DNA of 64,000 bases from Cheilinus undulatus (Eukaryota > Chordata > Actinopteri > Labriformes > Labridae): NCBI RefSeq assembly GCF_018320785.1, contig NC_054869.1:15138698-15202697 (forward strand), in the 5' to 3' direction. Both the position numbers and the translations under genes were made by a program. Positions 27,880-40,779 of this stretch are shown here, one piece after another. The notes under the pieces are model-generated. The model had not been told where the DNA came from. It was given only the letters and a program-made list of their open reading frames with translations, and made no database searches. Every line of letters starts with the position of its first letter. Within the stretch, counting starts at the first letter, position 1.

Positions 27880-28240
27880 TTGTCTTTTTTTTTAAACATA
27901 ATGGATGTTTTTAATGGTAAATAATTCTACATATATCAAGCACTATAAGCTAGCATATACAGATTCTAGTAGCATAAAGTGTAGAGTATCCCTAAAGTCT
28001 GTCTTGAAATGGGTCAAAGGGGTTTCAGGTCCACTGCTCCTGCAGCCTGGAAACTGCCGCTGGATGATTTGTGTCTGGAGGAGCTGGTCTATTTAAATCT
28101 TTTTAAAAGTAGACTGAAGATGTTTGAGGAAGACGCATCAGGTAGTGAATGTTTTGACTGATGACCTTCTGCACTGTGACCAGGATTAATTGTGCTGCAG
28201 CCTTTATTGACTGACTTCAGCCCTGCTGAAAAACATCAGC
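27880..28240 (+). mobile_element. L2/CR1-like LINE 3' fragment
   Basis: A plus-strand translation contains APAAWKLPLDDL and LFKSRLKMF, typical of the C-terminal end of CR1/L2-type ORF2. Severely 5' truncated. Confidence 0.5.
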
Positions 28241-28810
28241 CATCAGCAATTAATGTGTGCGTGAACAAATCAGTAACAGATGTTTATTATGATTATTAAT
28301 GCATAAATCATGATTAATTACGGTCCATAATTAGTGCATAATTTTTTAAAATCATCATTAATCTTATGCGTTGTTGTCCCTTTCAGCGCACTTTGGTTAA
28401 GCCACTGCAGCATCTCCCTGCAGCCACAGTGATGTAAAATAAGGTCAGCACTGCTGCTAAAAACTCAGACTCATGACAAAGTCATCTGCACCTTCTGTAA
28501 TCAAACATTTTCACTTTCACTGTCCCTTTAGTTTCCTTTTTAATCCATTAGATGTTCCCTTTTCTATTGTTAATGTTATAATCCTTAACCTGCCCCAAAA
28601 TATGTTTCTTAGTTTCTTTCAAAATAAAAGCAGGTCTGTATCCAAATAGACGGTCAGCTAAGCCTATACTCAGACGGTACAAAAATGCAATATAGTGGGA
28701 TTTCAAAACAAGACTAAAAGGGGAGATTATTCACAACTAACAACAAAAATTCTGAAATAATTGTGAGCATAAAACATTTGAAAGTTACAGTTACAAATTA
28801 AATCAATCAA
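28240..28810. repeat. dispersed repeat, copy 1 (upstream of nkx6.3)
   Basis: Shares blocks with 33,118-34,284 and 34,380-34,776, for example CACTGCAGCATCTCCCTG and AAAGCAGGTCTGTATCCAAA. Likely a non-autonomous DNA element; its own ends are worn. Confidence 0.55.
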
Positions 28811-28929
28811 TAGTTACATATCTATGTTTTAACTCTAATAAACTGGTACATTAAAGTGTGTTCTGTGTGTTTTTGGTTATGGTTATTTTGTGCAAGATAA
28901 AATTTGATGATTTTTTGTAATTTCTCCAG

Positions 28930-29225
28930 GATTAAATGGAGTATCAGAGCAGAGCTTCTCCTCCTCTGTGCACTCCTGGCTCATCCCCCTCCCCTCCACC
29001 ACATTTGGTCAGACATGGCAGGCCATCAGAAAATCAACTTGTTCCCACTCCACCTGTTCAAAACACTATTAATCTGCTGCTGTCCAATAAAAGGCTCAGC
29101 TCTCAGCGAGGAGCCAATAAAACGCCGTAAAAGCTGCAAGACCCCGGCCAATCCCAGGCTGCATTCTAATGTGGCCTATCTTTATCAAGGTGCCTCTCCA
29201 TTTCCACATATTTATGATTTTTGAG
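28930..29225 (+). promoter_or_regulatory. candidate nkx6.3 promoter region
   Basis: GC-richer island of sequence 350-650 bases upstream of the nkx6.3 start codon. Three CCAAT boxes in the same orientation begin at 29084, 29114 and 29148. A caudal-type TTTATGA begins at 29211 and a TTATCAAGG lies shortly before it. No clear TATA box or transcription start can be fixed. Confidence 0.4.
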
Positions 29226-29577
29226 AAGAGAGACGGCAGCAGGGACATTTTGTTTAGGAAATTCTGAATCTGGGGGGGTCACCTGAGACCTCAGATATGG
29301 GATTATTACAGATTGCGAATGGTTGAAAGGAGGTGCAGGGCGAGAGTGAAGAGCATATGCGCTGCTTCATAATTTCTGATGTGGTAGAAACTTGAGTATT
29401 TTGTTAAAATTCAGATTATTGCTTTTCCTTAAATTAAAATATCCAGGGACAGAAGTGTGAACCTTAATCCAGACATCCTCTGTGGGCGACTAATTCCTCC
29501 TGGACCCATCAGAGGTCTTTTCCTGGATCTTACTGGATGCGTTACTGAGACCTGGAGGCAGACTCACAGTCCTCCCC

Positions 29578-29995
29578 ATGGATCCAAACATCCAGGGGTC
29601 TTTCCTCTTCAACAACAGCCTGAACCAGTTCCCCTCGGACCTGAAGGCCCCGGTGTGTCAGTACTCAGTGCCAAACTCCTTCTACAAGCTGAACCCGGGC
29701 CTAAACAGCCAGCTGCAGGCAGGGACCCCGCATGGCATCAGTGACATCCTGAGCCGCTCCATGGTGGGGATGGGTTCCACGGGCACCACCACCCTGCTGT
29801 CCGGATACTCCACCATGGGAGGGTTCGGACCCTCCGTCACCAGCACGTCCGTGTACTACAACCGAGACTACAACACCAACCTGGGCGGCTTCTCCAAACC
29901 GGGCGCTGAGTGCCCCATGAAGGGTCGCAGTGTGAGCTGCTGGGCGGAGAGCAGCTGTGAGTGGAGAGGAGGGAGGCAGCAGTGCAGCAACAACA
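29578..29995 (+). CDS. nkx6.3: nkx6.3 coding exon 1
   Basis: Encodes residues 1-139 plus the first base of codon 140. Donor GTGAGT follows at 29996. Carries the eh1-like motif and the NKX6-3-specific stretch [17 protein letters not shown] just before the homeodomain exon. The start ATG is the first in frame and matches the family N-terminus. Confidence 0.95.
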
Positions 29996-32904
29996 GTGAG
30001 TCTGCAGAAAACATCCATGTATTAAAAGTCTGATCACTCAACATTCAAGGAAGCCTAAATGTTGATTGTCTTTACTTTATCTGATCAGTCTGATCAGAAA
30101 ATATCAGAATAAACAGAAAACTAAAGACCAAAGGTAAAATAAAGGACTTGACTGAGGACTTGGATTTATCCACAAAACAAATCAACCTGGGAATACATAA
30201 AATCCTAGATATTGATGACTAAAGTTATCATGTACATGTTCATTTTTAAGGGCTATAAATAGAATTAAACTAGAACTAACAGGACAAGGACTTTATCAAG
30301 CATTAAAACTAAGAAAGTAAAATAGTATTAATGAACTTTATTCTAAGATCTTTATGATAATGCTTATTTCATTATTCTAAGCAACTGTCTCATATGCTGT
30401 TGCAATTTCTGCAAATCATGTCAAAAATCAGGGGTGCAAAACTGTTTCTCTATAAGGCGGTGAACAGGATTTGTAGGTTGTGAGTCTTTTTATGAAATGA
30501 CTACCTCTGATGCATTCTTTTCTAGGCTACAACAGTGAAAAAATAAGCTACCACCTCTTTGAGTGCTTGATTTTTATGTTAAAGGGCTGCGTTGTTTCCA
30601 CTGTATTTTCCTCTGTTATTTCCAGGCAGTGGTCCTCTGGGGGAGATGTCAGGAAGGAAGAAACACACCAGACCCACATTCAGCGGGCATCAGATCTTTG
30701 CTCTGGAGAAAACATTCGAACAAACGAAGTACCTCGCCGGCCCTGAGAGAGCCAGACTGGCTTATTCCCTGGGCATGACAGAGTCACAGGTCAAGGTAAG
30801 AATGACGTGTGTTAATATTAATGGCATTGTGTTTGTCTTTTTCCTCATAGTTTGGTTTTTGCTTTCAATATCTCAACATTTTTGAATCTTTGCTGTATTT
30901 TCTGGTTTAGCGTGTACTTTTTGAGCAATGTGGAGCTCCTAAAAAGGAGTAATTGCATAAGTAAAAAGAGTTTAATATAAGAATTTAAACTCTTTTTTTA
31001 GTCATGCAGTTACTTCTTTACACAATGAACTGGACAAGTCAAACTTGAAGTTTCCAAACAGCCCCTGTATGTGACACTACAGCGACCCAGCTGCTCTTTT
31101 TTCTTCAACTTGGAACTCTTATTTTGAAAGGTTTAATAGAAATACACAAGCCAATAGCCTTTTAAAGTGTGGGTCCTGGCCCCTCAGGGCTCCTGAGAGA
31201 ATAATAGTAAGTCGAAGAGACTTGAAAAGAAGAGGGGGGAAATTTAAACAAAAAAATGCATCAACTTATAACATTATTTGTGATGACAGCATTTCAATAT
31301 GTATTTTTGAATGTAACCAATGACTGCACACTGAAATGTGATCTATTTCCACACTAGTCTACTGTTTTAAAGGAAAAAAGACATACTGGATGTAGTTAAT
31401 GGCTATCAGAAGAGAGCAATTCTGATCAGGGATGGGCAATTAATAGAAATTTTGTTCGAATTTCAAAATAGACTTTGCAATTTTCAAATTGCAGGAGCTG
31501 TAATGTCTCTTTAAGGTGAAATAAATGCAAAAGAGCCAATTCAAGCACCATTCTACTATAAATTTTTGGTGAACTGAGGCACATTTATGCACATATGTAA
31601 GAATAAATTGTCTTTTTGTGCAGATACTGCAAAAATTATAGTCATAAGAGATGTTTGCAGTCTTTGAATGACAACTTTCCTTTTTTAATTTAAAGTAAAA
31701 CAATGATAAAGTTCATGTCAAGATCACAGAGCAAGTCATAGTGACATACGTGCCCTATTTCTTCACAAGTCCATCATTTTAAAAGGAATAATTGCGTACT
31801 GGGTGTATTGAATGACTAACAAACGAGAGAAAATCTGACCAGAGCTGATAAATTAACTTAAATTTTATTTGAATTGATAAATTGTCTTTGTTATTTTCTA
31901 ACTGCGGGAGCTGTAATCTCTCTTTAAGGTATAATGAATGTAAAAGATCCAATTAGAATATCATTTTAATTCAAATATTAAACAAAGAGATGTACTGGGG
32001 CACATTTAATGCACACATGTGAGAATCAATTATTTTTTTGTGCAGAAATTGCAAAAAAGTCATCGACAATGTTTATACTCTTTTAATAGTAATTTTATGT
32101 CTTTTAATTAAAAAGAGAGAAATGACGTAAAATTACTGTCTTTAAATACTATAAATTCTGTCAAAGTCGCAGTGTAAGTCAAAATAATTGCAGTTGTATG
32201 TTATTGCCAAATCTTTCAGCCCTAATTTTAACAAAATATGTTTACTAAAACTGTTAATCATTAAATTTGTGAGCATGTTTACATAAAAGGAATAATAATT
32301 AATTACAGGCTACTAATAAACAATGAAAATAAGGAAATAATTGAAGAAAGCTTGTATAGTTAATTTATATTTGGCACGTTATCGTTTAGAAATTCAAGAT
32401 ATTTACGAAAGGTTTCCCTCTGACAGGCTAAAGTTTTACTGGGAGTGCAAAGTACAGCCAAGTTTGGTAAACACCTGTGCTAGCCTACATGCCAAAACCT
32501 CACCTGAGAGTTTCAAAAGTACCTCTAATGTATCACGTTGTTACCTAAGTAAGTGAAACAGAACAAACTGAACCAGTTTGTCATTATAAAAGGACTCTGT
32601 AATGACGGTAAATTGCTGCTTATGTGTTATGCTAATCCATGCTATGCCCCGCCTAATCCAAGCATGTGTTTAGGTGTGGTTCCAGAACCGACGTACCAAG
32701 TGGCGGAAGAAGAGCGCCTCAGAGCCGAGCTCCACGCAGGTCAGCCTGGCGGGGCAGGGCGGTGAGGCCTCGGAGAACGAGGTGGAGGATGAGGAGTACA
32801 ACAGGCCCCTGGACCCGGACTCTGACGACGACAAGATCCGGCTGCTGCTGCGCAAACACCGCAGGGCCTTCTCCGTCCTGCGGCTCGGGCCTCATCACGT
32901 CTGA
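29578..32904 (+). CDS. nkx6.3: Nkx6.3 homeodomain transcription factor (three coding exons)
   Basis: NK6-class homeobox gene, complete. Coding exons 29578-29995, 30626-30795 and 32674-32904 join with GT-AG introns into 272 residues (human NKX6-3 about 265). The N-terminus has [19 protein letters not shown], which marks NKX6-3 and not NKX6-1 or NKX6-2. An eh1-like repressor motif, [12 protein letters not shown], spans residues 49-60. The homeodomain is about residues 151-210, with W198, F199, N201 and the helix-3 core [12 protein letters not shown]. Intron 2 falls between homeodomain positions 46 and 47. The acidic tail reads [20 protein letters not shown]. It is a nuclear DNA-binding protein; in mammals NKX6-3 acts in gut endocrine and gastric differentiation. 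It is convergent with the inpp5a-like gene. Confidence 0.96.
30626..30795 (+). CDS. nkx6.3: nkx6.3 coding exon 2
   Basis: Encodes residues 141-196 after completing codon 140, including homeodomain helices 1 and 2 and the start of helix 3. Acceptor TTTCCAG before 30626 and donor GTAAGA at 30796. Confidence 0.96.
31340..32165. repeat. two-unit tandem repeat in nkx6.3 intron 2
   Basis: Two diverged copies, about 413 bases each (31,340-31,752 and 31,753-32,165). Shared blocks in order: GTACTGG-type start, GGGAGCTGTAAT with CTCTTTAAGG, GGCACATTTA, TTTTTGTGCAGA. Family unknown. Confidence 0.65.
32674..32904 (+). CDS. nkx6.3: nkx6.3 coding exon 3
   Basis: Encodes the rest of helix 3 and the acidic C-terminus, residues 197-272, ending in a TGA at 32902-32904. 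The acceptor TTTAG is directly followed by the codons for VWFQNRR. Confidence 0.96.
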   Translation: MWFQNRRTKWRKKSASEPSSTQVSLAGQGGEASENEVEDEEYNRPLDPDSDDDKIRLLLRKHRRAFSVLRLGPHHV

Positions 32905-33117
32905 TACATGCGCGCGCACTCATCTGCAGCAGCTCTGCATGATTTGTTCATTTTTGACCGCAAAGTTAAAACAATGTGCATTTAAGCATGTTCAGCAGAG
33001 GTCAGCTATGGTCACTCAGCAAATGAGGGTTTAACAAACAAACAGGCAGTGTAAAAATTAAGCTAAAGACTTTTATAAGTTACTGTTGGAGTTCATTTAT
33101 GGTCTTTTTATTGTTAC

Positions 33118-34284
33118 AGTTAAGGCTGTCAGCATAAATGCATTAACATTATAAATTAGTGCATTCATTTTTTAATCATGATAAATGGTGTGCTTTATTG
33201 TTCCTCTCAGTGCAAGTCCAAGACCGTCTCAGAAGCCCCCTGTTGCAGAAACCCTGTTACTGAATGGAAATACGCACTAAAACTTTCAAAAATAAAATCA
33301 GATTAAACTTTTAGGATCAAGGTAAGGGTTGGAATACCAAAAGCCTGGCCTGCAAAACCTGTTTACAAAATGTTTAATAAAGCCGAGTTAACAGTCTGCT
33401 TACAGGAAAAAGCATTCTAACTTAGCAAGCTTAGCTTACATAACTCTGTTAGCAGCGTAAGCTACGTAGCTAATGTAGCCAAAGCCCTGCTCACAAAATA
33501 CATTGATATCAGTGATGCTACTGTTAGCTGCATAAGCTTTGGCTATGTTTGCTAAGACTCATGTTGCTAAAGCTAACAGCTACATTGGTTTACATAGCAA
33601 TGTTAGCTTTAGCTACATTGCTGAAGCTCATGTTGCTTAAGATGTCTTATCTACATTGGCTTATGTAACAACACAAGTACTTAGCTGTAGATGTTAACTT
33701 TAGGTAAAGTTAAAATAGCTAAAGTTAGCCACTGTTCATCTAACTACTTCTAAAACGGGTCTGTACATAATTCAATCCCAGATTAGGCCTCTGACCTTTT
33801 TCTCTGTTTCATTTATGAAATGTTGGTCTGTAATGTTTGCAATAAAGCTGTCAGGGTTCATCACCATTAACCACCATCCACAATTGGCTCACTATTTTTT
33901 TTTTTAATTTGATTAATCACATGCATATTTTTGCTTTTAACAGGCATGATTAAGTCACTGCAGCATCTCCCTGTCATGTAAAATAAGTCCACCACTGCTC
34001 TTTAATGACTTATTTTAATTTAAAAAAACTCACAGAGCTCAGTTATCTTTTTACTGTTCAAAATCTTCAACCTACCTATAAAGGTGGCTCTGTATTAAAA
34101 CTGGAAGTCGGTTACCCTTAAGTTAAGGAAAGTAGAAAAATTCAAAATGAAACAAAAACAGTTATTAATTTAAAAAAAAATTAATTTATGGAACACAACA
34201 AAAAGGTGTTTAATCGCAATTAACTAGCTGAATCCTGATATTGGTCGCAATTGAAAATGTTAGTCTTTTGACAGCCCTAGTTTG
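33118..34284. repeat. dispersed repeat, copy 2 (downstream of nkx6.3)
   Basis: Begins near GTTAAGGCTGTCAGC and ends with TTGACAGCCCTAG, so the ends are inverted and of the hAT-like MITE type common in fish. The interior has an odd stretch, 33,420-33,720, built from many GCTA, TTAGC and AAGCT words. Confidence 0.6.
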
Positions 34285-34379
34285 CAATGTGTTTATTTCA
34301 TTAATTTAATTGCCAGTCTTTGTTTATGAATCAAGTTGAAATTTAAAAAAATCTAAAACTGTAAATATATTGTGGCAAG

Positions 34380-34776
34380 AGGGGTGTCTGAGATCTACAG
34401 TCTGCAGCCAGACCCTTTTCCAATGATTAAGCCTCTGTACATCTTTCTGCTACTTAAAGTGGTGGTCAGAGGTCATCTTTACCTTGTGTTATCAAACATT
34501 TACATTTTTACTGTTCTCTTATTTAATTTTCAATCCATATCAGGTTCCTTTTTTCTATCATTATGCACACTCTGTCCAGAGTTCCTATTTATTTATTTAT
34601 TTTCCAGAATAAAAGCAGATCTGTATCCAAACAGGAAGTCGGTTACCCTGAGTTTAAGACAGTACAAAATGCAACAAAAAAAAAAAAAACCTTGATATTG
34701 AAATGCAACAAAGAGTGGAGATTAATTATGAGATTAATTGTGATTAAAAAAATCTAATTGTTTGACAGCCCTAGTT
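34380..34776. repeat. dispersed repeat, copy 3
   Basis: Ends with TTGACAGCCCTAG like copy 2 and shares the AAGTCGGTTACCCT and ATCTGTATCCAAAC blocks with it. Left end is not clear. Confidence 0.6.
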
Positions 34777-35856
34777 ACAGTATGTTGGAGGACTGTTATT
34801 TTGTATTTAACAAGGAAATTACATAAACACTGCATGGTGCTACTAATAAATTATGAGTTATCTGAACTTTTTCATGTTGTCTTGTTTCACATTATGAAAT
34901 TAAATGATTATTTTGTGCTTGTTTGAATAAAATCATTTTGAAAACCACATCAAGTGACATACAAAGCTTAATTAGCTTGTTTTAAACATCAGCATTAATC
35001 TAACCAGGAAAGCCTCATTGAGATCAAGATCCACCGATAGCTGCATTTTTAAACTGACATTCTGTAAGAAAAAAAAATCAAATTTATTCCTCTGAAATTC
35101 TTGTTTTAAATTTAAATCTGCTAAAACTGAAGGTAAACTGGTTTGATATCAATTACATTCCCAATTATTCAAACTGTGTAACATTCTCTTAACGTTTATG
35201 GGATGTCGGGGTGATGAATCCTTGGCCTACAACCAAAACTCTGGAAGTTTGAACTGAACACAGTGAAGATCATTTTCTTTTCAGTACTGTAAGCCTTCCC
35301 ACATTTATGTAATACACTGTAAAAATATAAAGTAGGGCAATGATCCTAACTGCTGAGACTTTGTACAATAAAAGATGTTGACTCAGTCATTAAACTGTTT
35401 AGTAACCTGCATTTCCTGCCTTCAAAGAAAATAAATCTAACAGGGCATGGTGTAGCCACAATAACTCAAACTCTTCTGCTGTATGTGCTGTAAAGAGACA
35501 GTTAAACTGCAAACAAAGAGGCCCCAACATTGAAGAGAAGTGCAGAGGTTAAAGGTCTGATCTACGGTGATTAACTTGTGTGGTGAGGTTTAAATGAGGA
35601 CAATGCCCTCCACCACTAACCTAAACACAAAATCAATACTAACGGAGCGGCTCATTCACCCTTTAGGCTCAGTGATTTCAGACTCCATATGGTCTGCAGA
35701 CGACATCAGGGGATTGACTCTGTCAGAGGAAAGGCTGAGGAATGCAGCAGGGAGATTTCTGTCCTGATAGTCAACAGAAAATGTGATTCAGTGGCTTAGT
35801 TGTACTAAGAATAGTATCCTGCATTGCCATTCATTTTGCTCAGTACTGTATTCATA
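34777..35856. other. no gene recognised
   Basis: AT-rich intergenic sequence between nkx6.3 and the Tc1 element. No exon-like open frame with splice sites and no repeat that I can name. Confidence 0.4.
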
Positions 35857-37149
35857 CAGTGCCTACAAAAAATATTCACCCCCTTGGATGTTTTATTCTT
35901 TCACTGATTTATAAATCAAACATGGCCTATATTATTTGGCTTTTTGACAGAAAAACCTCTTTAATGTGAAAAAGAAAACTAAATTTCTACAAAGTGATGT
36001 CAATTGAAAAAAAATATGTAATGTTAAATAAGTGACCGCATAAATATTCACTAGCCCAGCTTACAACAGAGGTCCAGTCAATTGGTGCTACTAGTCTCAC
36101 AACCAGTGAAATGGGGAGTGGTTGTAGTATAAAGGCTCCTGTGTCTAGAAGGTCCAGTCACTGGTTAATCAGTATTAATGGCTACCATAACAACATAAAG
36201 ACAAAAGAACACTCCAAGCAATTTAGAGAAAAGTTATTGAAGTATAAGTCAGGGGATGGATACAAAAAAAATCCAAAGCCCTGAACATCCCCCAGAGACC
36301 AGTGAAATTCATCATCAAGAAATGGAAGGAGTATTGCACATGTGGAAATCTGCCTGGATCGGGATGTCCTCACAAACAGAGTGACCGTGTAAGAAGGAGA
36401 CTAGCGAGAGAGGCCACCAAGACACCTGTGACTACTCTGAAGGAGTTACAAGCTTCAGCAGCTGAGATAGGAGAGACTCTGCGTATAGCAACTTTTGCTC
36501 GGGTTTTATACCAGTCAAAGCTTTATGGAAGAGTGGCAAAGAGAACACCACTGTTAAAGAAATCTCAGATTCAATATTGACTAGATTTTGCCGAAAGGTA
36601 TGTAGGAGGCTCCATGGTCAAGTGGAAGAAAGTTCTTCGGTCTGATGAGACCAAAATGGAGCTTTTTTGCCATCAGACAAGATGCATCAAACACTGCACA
36701 TCACCACAAACACAGTATCCCTATTGTGAAGCATGGTGTGGCAGCATCATGCCGTGGGGATGCTTCTTGGCAGCTGGCCCTGGAAGCCTTGTAAATGTAG
36801 AGGGTAAATTGAATCCTGGTGGCTTAGGAGAATATTTATTTTCCTGCATGACAATGATCCAAAGAATACAGCAAAAGTTACACAGAAATGCTTTGAGGAC
36901 AACGAGGTGAAAGCTCTGGAGTGGCTGAGCAGTTTTGCAAAGAAGAATTAGGTAAAATTGCAGTGTCCACATGTGCAAGCCTGATTGAGACTTATCCACA
37001 TAGAGTCAAAGCTGTGTGACATTAAAGATGTTTTTTTTTTTTTTTTTTGGTATGTTTTTGAGGAAAAAACATATCTTGCCGATGATTTATTTACAAAATC
37101 AGTAAAAGGGTTAAACATCCAAGGGGGTGAATACTTTTTATAGGAATTG
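35857..37149 (+). mobile_element. Tc1/mariner element between nkx6.3 and inpp5a-like
   Basis: Flanked by TA on both sides (35855-35856 and 37150-37151). Ends are inverted: CAGTGCCTACAAAAAATATT at the left and its counterpart ATACTTTTTATAGGAATTG at the right, both with CACCCCCTTGGATGTTT inside. About 1.29 kb with a broken transposase. Confidence 0.88.
36180..36960 (+). pseudogene. Tc1-like transposase remnant
   Basis: Open pieces at 36,302-36,580 (FIIKKWKEY, then PVTTLKELQAS) and 36,614-36,910 ([15 protein letters not shown], then GCFLAAGPGSL). The second catalytic aspartate region is present, but stops and a missing C-terminal stretch show that it is dead. Confidence 0.85.
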
Positions 37150-37151
37150 TA

Positions 37152-40100
37152 GAGCAAATTTTATCAAATGATTAAGCATTATATAAACATGTATTTATGA
37201 ACTTTCAGAGAGAATTGAAGTTGACATCTCCCTCCAATCTGCTGCGGTCAAAAACATTTTCTATTTATCTGAGTCTAACTGTTGAATAAAGTAAAAAAGA
37301 TGAAAGTCATCAAGGTAAGAGTGGTTCTCTTGATGTGTTGAGCCTTAAGAACTTTCAATCTGAACACAGCTTCCAGCTCAATAGTCTTCTGTTTAAGGTC
37401 TCATTTTTTTCATGACTGCAAAATAAGCAAAACTCAACCATGAGAATGAATTCTTTTACTATAGAATATTAATGTATAATACCCACAAGCAATAAAACAA
37501 ACACTAGGATAAGTAGAGTGTGGGCTCAATGTACATTTTGCATGACTCCAGTTTGGATTTCATCAATTTGACTGGCACTAAAGTCACAATTTGGTTTTAT
37601 GTCACTACAACTCAGACATCGGTAATATTCTTACTCATTTCTGACACATCAGTCAAGTTCTTCAACTCTTCCTCTAGAGCTTAGTCTGCCAAGCTGCACT
37701 AGTAAGAAAAAATGTATGGCATCTGGCACTTAAACCAACTGTTCAGGTTTCCCTACTTCTTATGGGATTTTGCTTTCATTTCCCCAAACAGGTGTGACTC
37801 AAACATGCCATGTTAACAAACAAATGTTTTTCCCAGGAGTAAAGTATGACACTGAAGAATAACAGACAACACATACAGAGCTGAGAAAGACAATAAAAAC
37901 AAAGCAAATATTTATGAGAGTAATATTTTATTTACAAAAGTGAAATATCACAATGATGTAGTGTTTGACCAGAGTTAATCTAATTATCTATTAATGAGCT
38001 TCACTCTCTTGTCGGTCTGCAGTGAGCGGTTCAAACGTTAAACACATGATTTGTAACTTTATTTTGTTATTTCGAATGTTCGAATCCAAACGTGACTGCC
38101 AGTCCAAGCTTGGAAATCTGTGTTCTGTGTTAAAGCCAGAAAAAATTGACAAAAAAGAAAACAACACACATCAAATGCCCCCCACTGCTGTGACCCTCCA
38201 GGACGAATGGAAGAAAAACAACGACAAGCAAACTTTCCATTAGTCATTAATAAAACCAAATAATAAAAAATCTAACCCAAAGTTCACACATCAATGATAC
38301 ATACTTCTGCTGCTACATTATGAGACTGTTCATAAACAAATCCAAACACAAATAGTGCCATTGTATTACGTGTGAGTGCACACAAACACGCACACATAAA
38401 TGAGTATATGATGTAAATAAAAATATGAATGTCAAGTTCAAGTGAGGCCACGTGACACATCCACACTCCTTTACTATGGTTAGAGGTAAACACGTGCAGC
38501 CATATTGTAATTCTTTTGGCAATGAAGTAAGGTTGATGCCAAGCAGGATAGGGACAGACAGATTCTTGTACGGACGTCATGTGTAACAGACAACAGAAAA
38601 CTGTCTCTGTGTGAGGACAGATACAAAAATAGAGAACTGCTGGGTATAAACCTCTGGAATAAAGCACTTGGTATTAATGTACAGTTGGAACATGGAAAAG
38701 CAATACAAACTACACCTGTATGTAACAAAGTAAACCACTACTGCTGCGTTTGCTCAGTAAATGAAGTTTTTACCACTGCAAAGACATAACAGCTGTTGTC
38801 AGTGCAGTTGTGGTTGCTTTAAGATGTTTATAAACTGATATTTCAAATAATATTATAATCTACATTTTAATTTATATAAATGTAATCTAAAATAAATTCA
38901 AAAGATGCAGCTTTACAGAAGCCCCGAGCAATCTGAACAAGACGGTGGTCATGACAGCATTTTCTTGAATAGTTGGAACATTTCCCTAGCCTATAACTTG
39001 AATACTATAATTCTTGATTTTATATTATACCTAAACTCATTATTCTGCTCCTTAAAATAAAGTGGCTGAAAAAAATGTCAGAGTTTTGAATCCACTAGTC
39101 AAAGTGGCAGGTAGGTGAAAAAATTAGTTTCCAAACATGGAACTGAGCCATCACAGTTCAAATCATCAAATCGAAAATAACTTTTTTTTTGGATGTTGCA
39201 AGCAGATAAATCTAAAATGTTGAATGGAAATCTTGTTGTGATAGGCTACAAATACTATCAAATATCTGTTCAAAGTAGAATATTAAGTTTGGTAAATCAT
39301 GCAGCTTATTTTGGGATGCTATCTATCACTTCTGTCTCCTCCATCAGCTGTGCATAAAAGCAGGGTGCATGGTGCTAGACAATCTGATAAATGAAAGACT
39401 GTGGCAGTTTAAGTTGTTGGCAGAAAAAAATATCACCCTCAGCATGACTGAGCTAGTTAAGCATTTTTGGGTTAGCATGAAACTTTGTCACCATGCTAAT
39501 GATAAAAGAGTTAGTGATGAGTGGTAGTCATACAGTCTTATGTTAGATGTCATTAATATGACAAAGATGCAGAAAAAACTGTGAATGTGCAGCACTGTTC
39601 TTCTTATAAAGACAGAATACTGCGCAGTAACTTAAGAAATAAACGCCTTTGAACTGAGAGGGCTGTAGTTATGGGAGTGATGGATCGTCTCCTCCAGTTA
39701 CAGTGATGTGAACTGACAGACTTTTAGATTTCTGCAGAGCGGAAAAAGCAGCTGCGAGTTCCAGCTTGTGATTCTTTAGTCTGAACTGGGCGTTAGGGCT
39801 TCTGTATGACACAGTTAAGTTGATACATGTTAAAAAACATAATACTTGATATTAAAATCATAGTTTATAAAGTAGTTTTGACAAAAATTGTGTTTTATAA
39901 CATTAATGTTTATTTCATCATTTTAAACTGAATGTTAATTATGCAACAGTTTCACAATACTGGATTCTGATTGGTTGATTTAACTGTATCCAGATTAGTT
40001 GCTCCTGAATAATGTGAGATATCTAAAATATATAAGAAGGATTAAATTATGAGACTTTTTCTGACTCCAGCTGTAAAAACAGTATTTTACAAATCAAAAT

Positions 40101-40297
40101 CCTATAACATGCACAGAACCTTGAACAGAGTCTGGTTCAGAGTCACAGACATCAGTGTTTGTTCCTGTTATGAAGTCTCTGTGACAGCAGAGAGGCAGGT
40201 GTATGATCATTCTCCATCCATAAAAGCTTCTGATTACTCTGTTGTTGTTGACATTGTGAGATCACAAGTAAAAAATCAGCGATGTTAGGACGGGGTT
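37152..40297. other. intergenic region, no gene recognised
   Basis: About 3 kb of AT-rich sequence between the Tc1 element and the presumed 3' end of inpp5a-like. Open stretches of 60-130 codons on the minus strand near 38,284-38,728 lack splice support and protein-like composition. Repeat-like words occur near 39,430-39,560. Confidence 0.4.
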
Positions 40298-40303
40298 TTT
40301 ATT
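40298..40303 (-). terminator. candidate polyadenylation signal of inpp5a-like
   Basis: AATAAA on the minus strand, about 0.9 kb past the stop codon. I noticed no earlier one in the stretch. Confidence 0.4.
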
Positions 40304-40779
40304 GTTTCAGACCCACAGCTGGTGGACGGATGAGTTTTGTTGTGCTGATTACTCTCTGGTGTTGCAGAACCCGGAGGACAGTGCGGTTCTAGACCTGTGC
40401 ACACATAGACACACATTTTTAGAGCATGTATACAGAGGAGAAAGCATGGGAAGAATGCAAAGAACAGGGGAAACAACATGACATTGATTATATAATACTT
40501 TGAGACACTGTCAACCAAATGCTGGAGGTTATTAGAAGGCATGCAAAGCTGCTATCAAGCACACGAAACACCTCCCTTTATAAATGAAGCCTGCCAGTCT
40601 TATGCAACGATAAAACTAACATGGACAAGTCTGATCCAGGATACTAAATACAGGATCTCCTAGAACTGACACAATCACAAGTGAGCTGGTTGTTGTCTCT
40701 ATACGGTCTTGTCATTGCAATTCTCTCACCATTTTGCAGCCCTCATGAAAAAGCAGTTAATCCAGAAAATAAATAAATT

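Noticed and set aside
29457-30018. Other-frame open stretches over nkx6.3 exon 1 on both strands
   Set aside because: Shadows of the real exon, which has the family signature and correct splice phase.
29578-32904. Alternative call as nkx6.2, suggested by the inpp5a-like neighbour
   Set aside because: The N-terminal stretch [16 protein letters not shown] and the C-terminal [14 protein letters not shown] agree with NKX6-3 and differ from NKX6-2.
38284-38728. Minus-strand open frames of 69-127 codons
   Set aside because: Low-complexity, hydrophobic composition and no splice or family support.
40285-40542. Possible alternative last exon of inpp5a-like (85-codon open frame)
   Set aside because: It does not continue the GDHK-PVF motif. 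The exon at 41,258-41,217 does so in the right phase.
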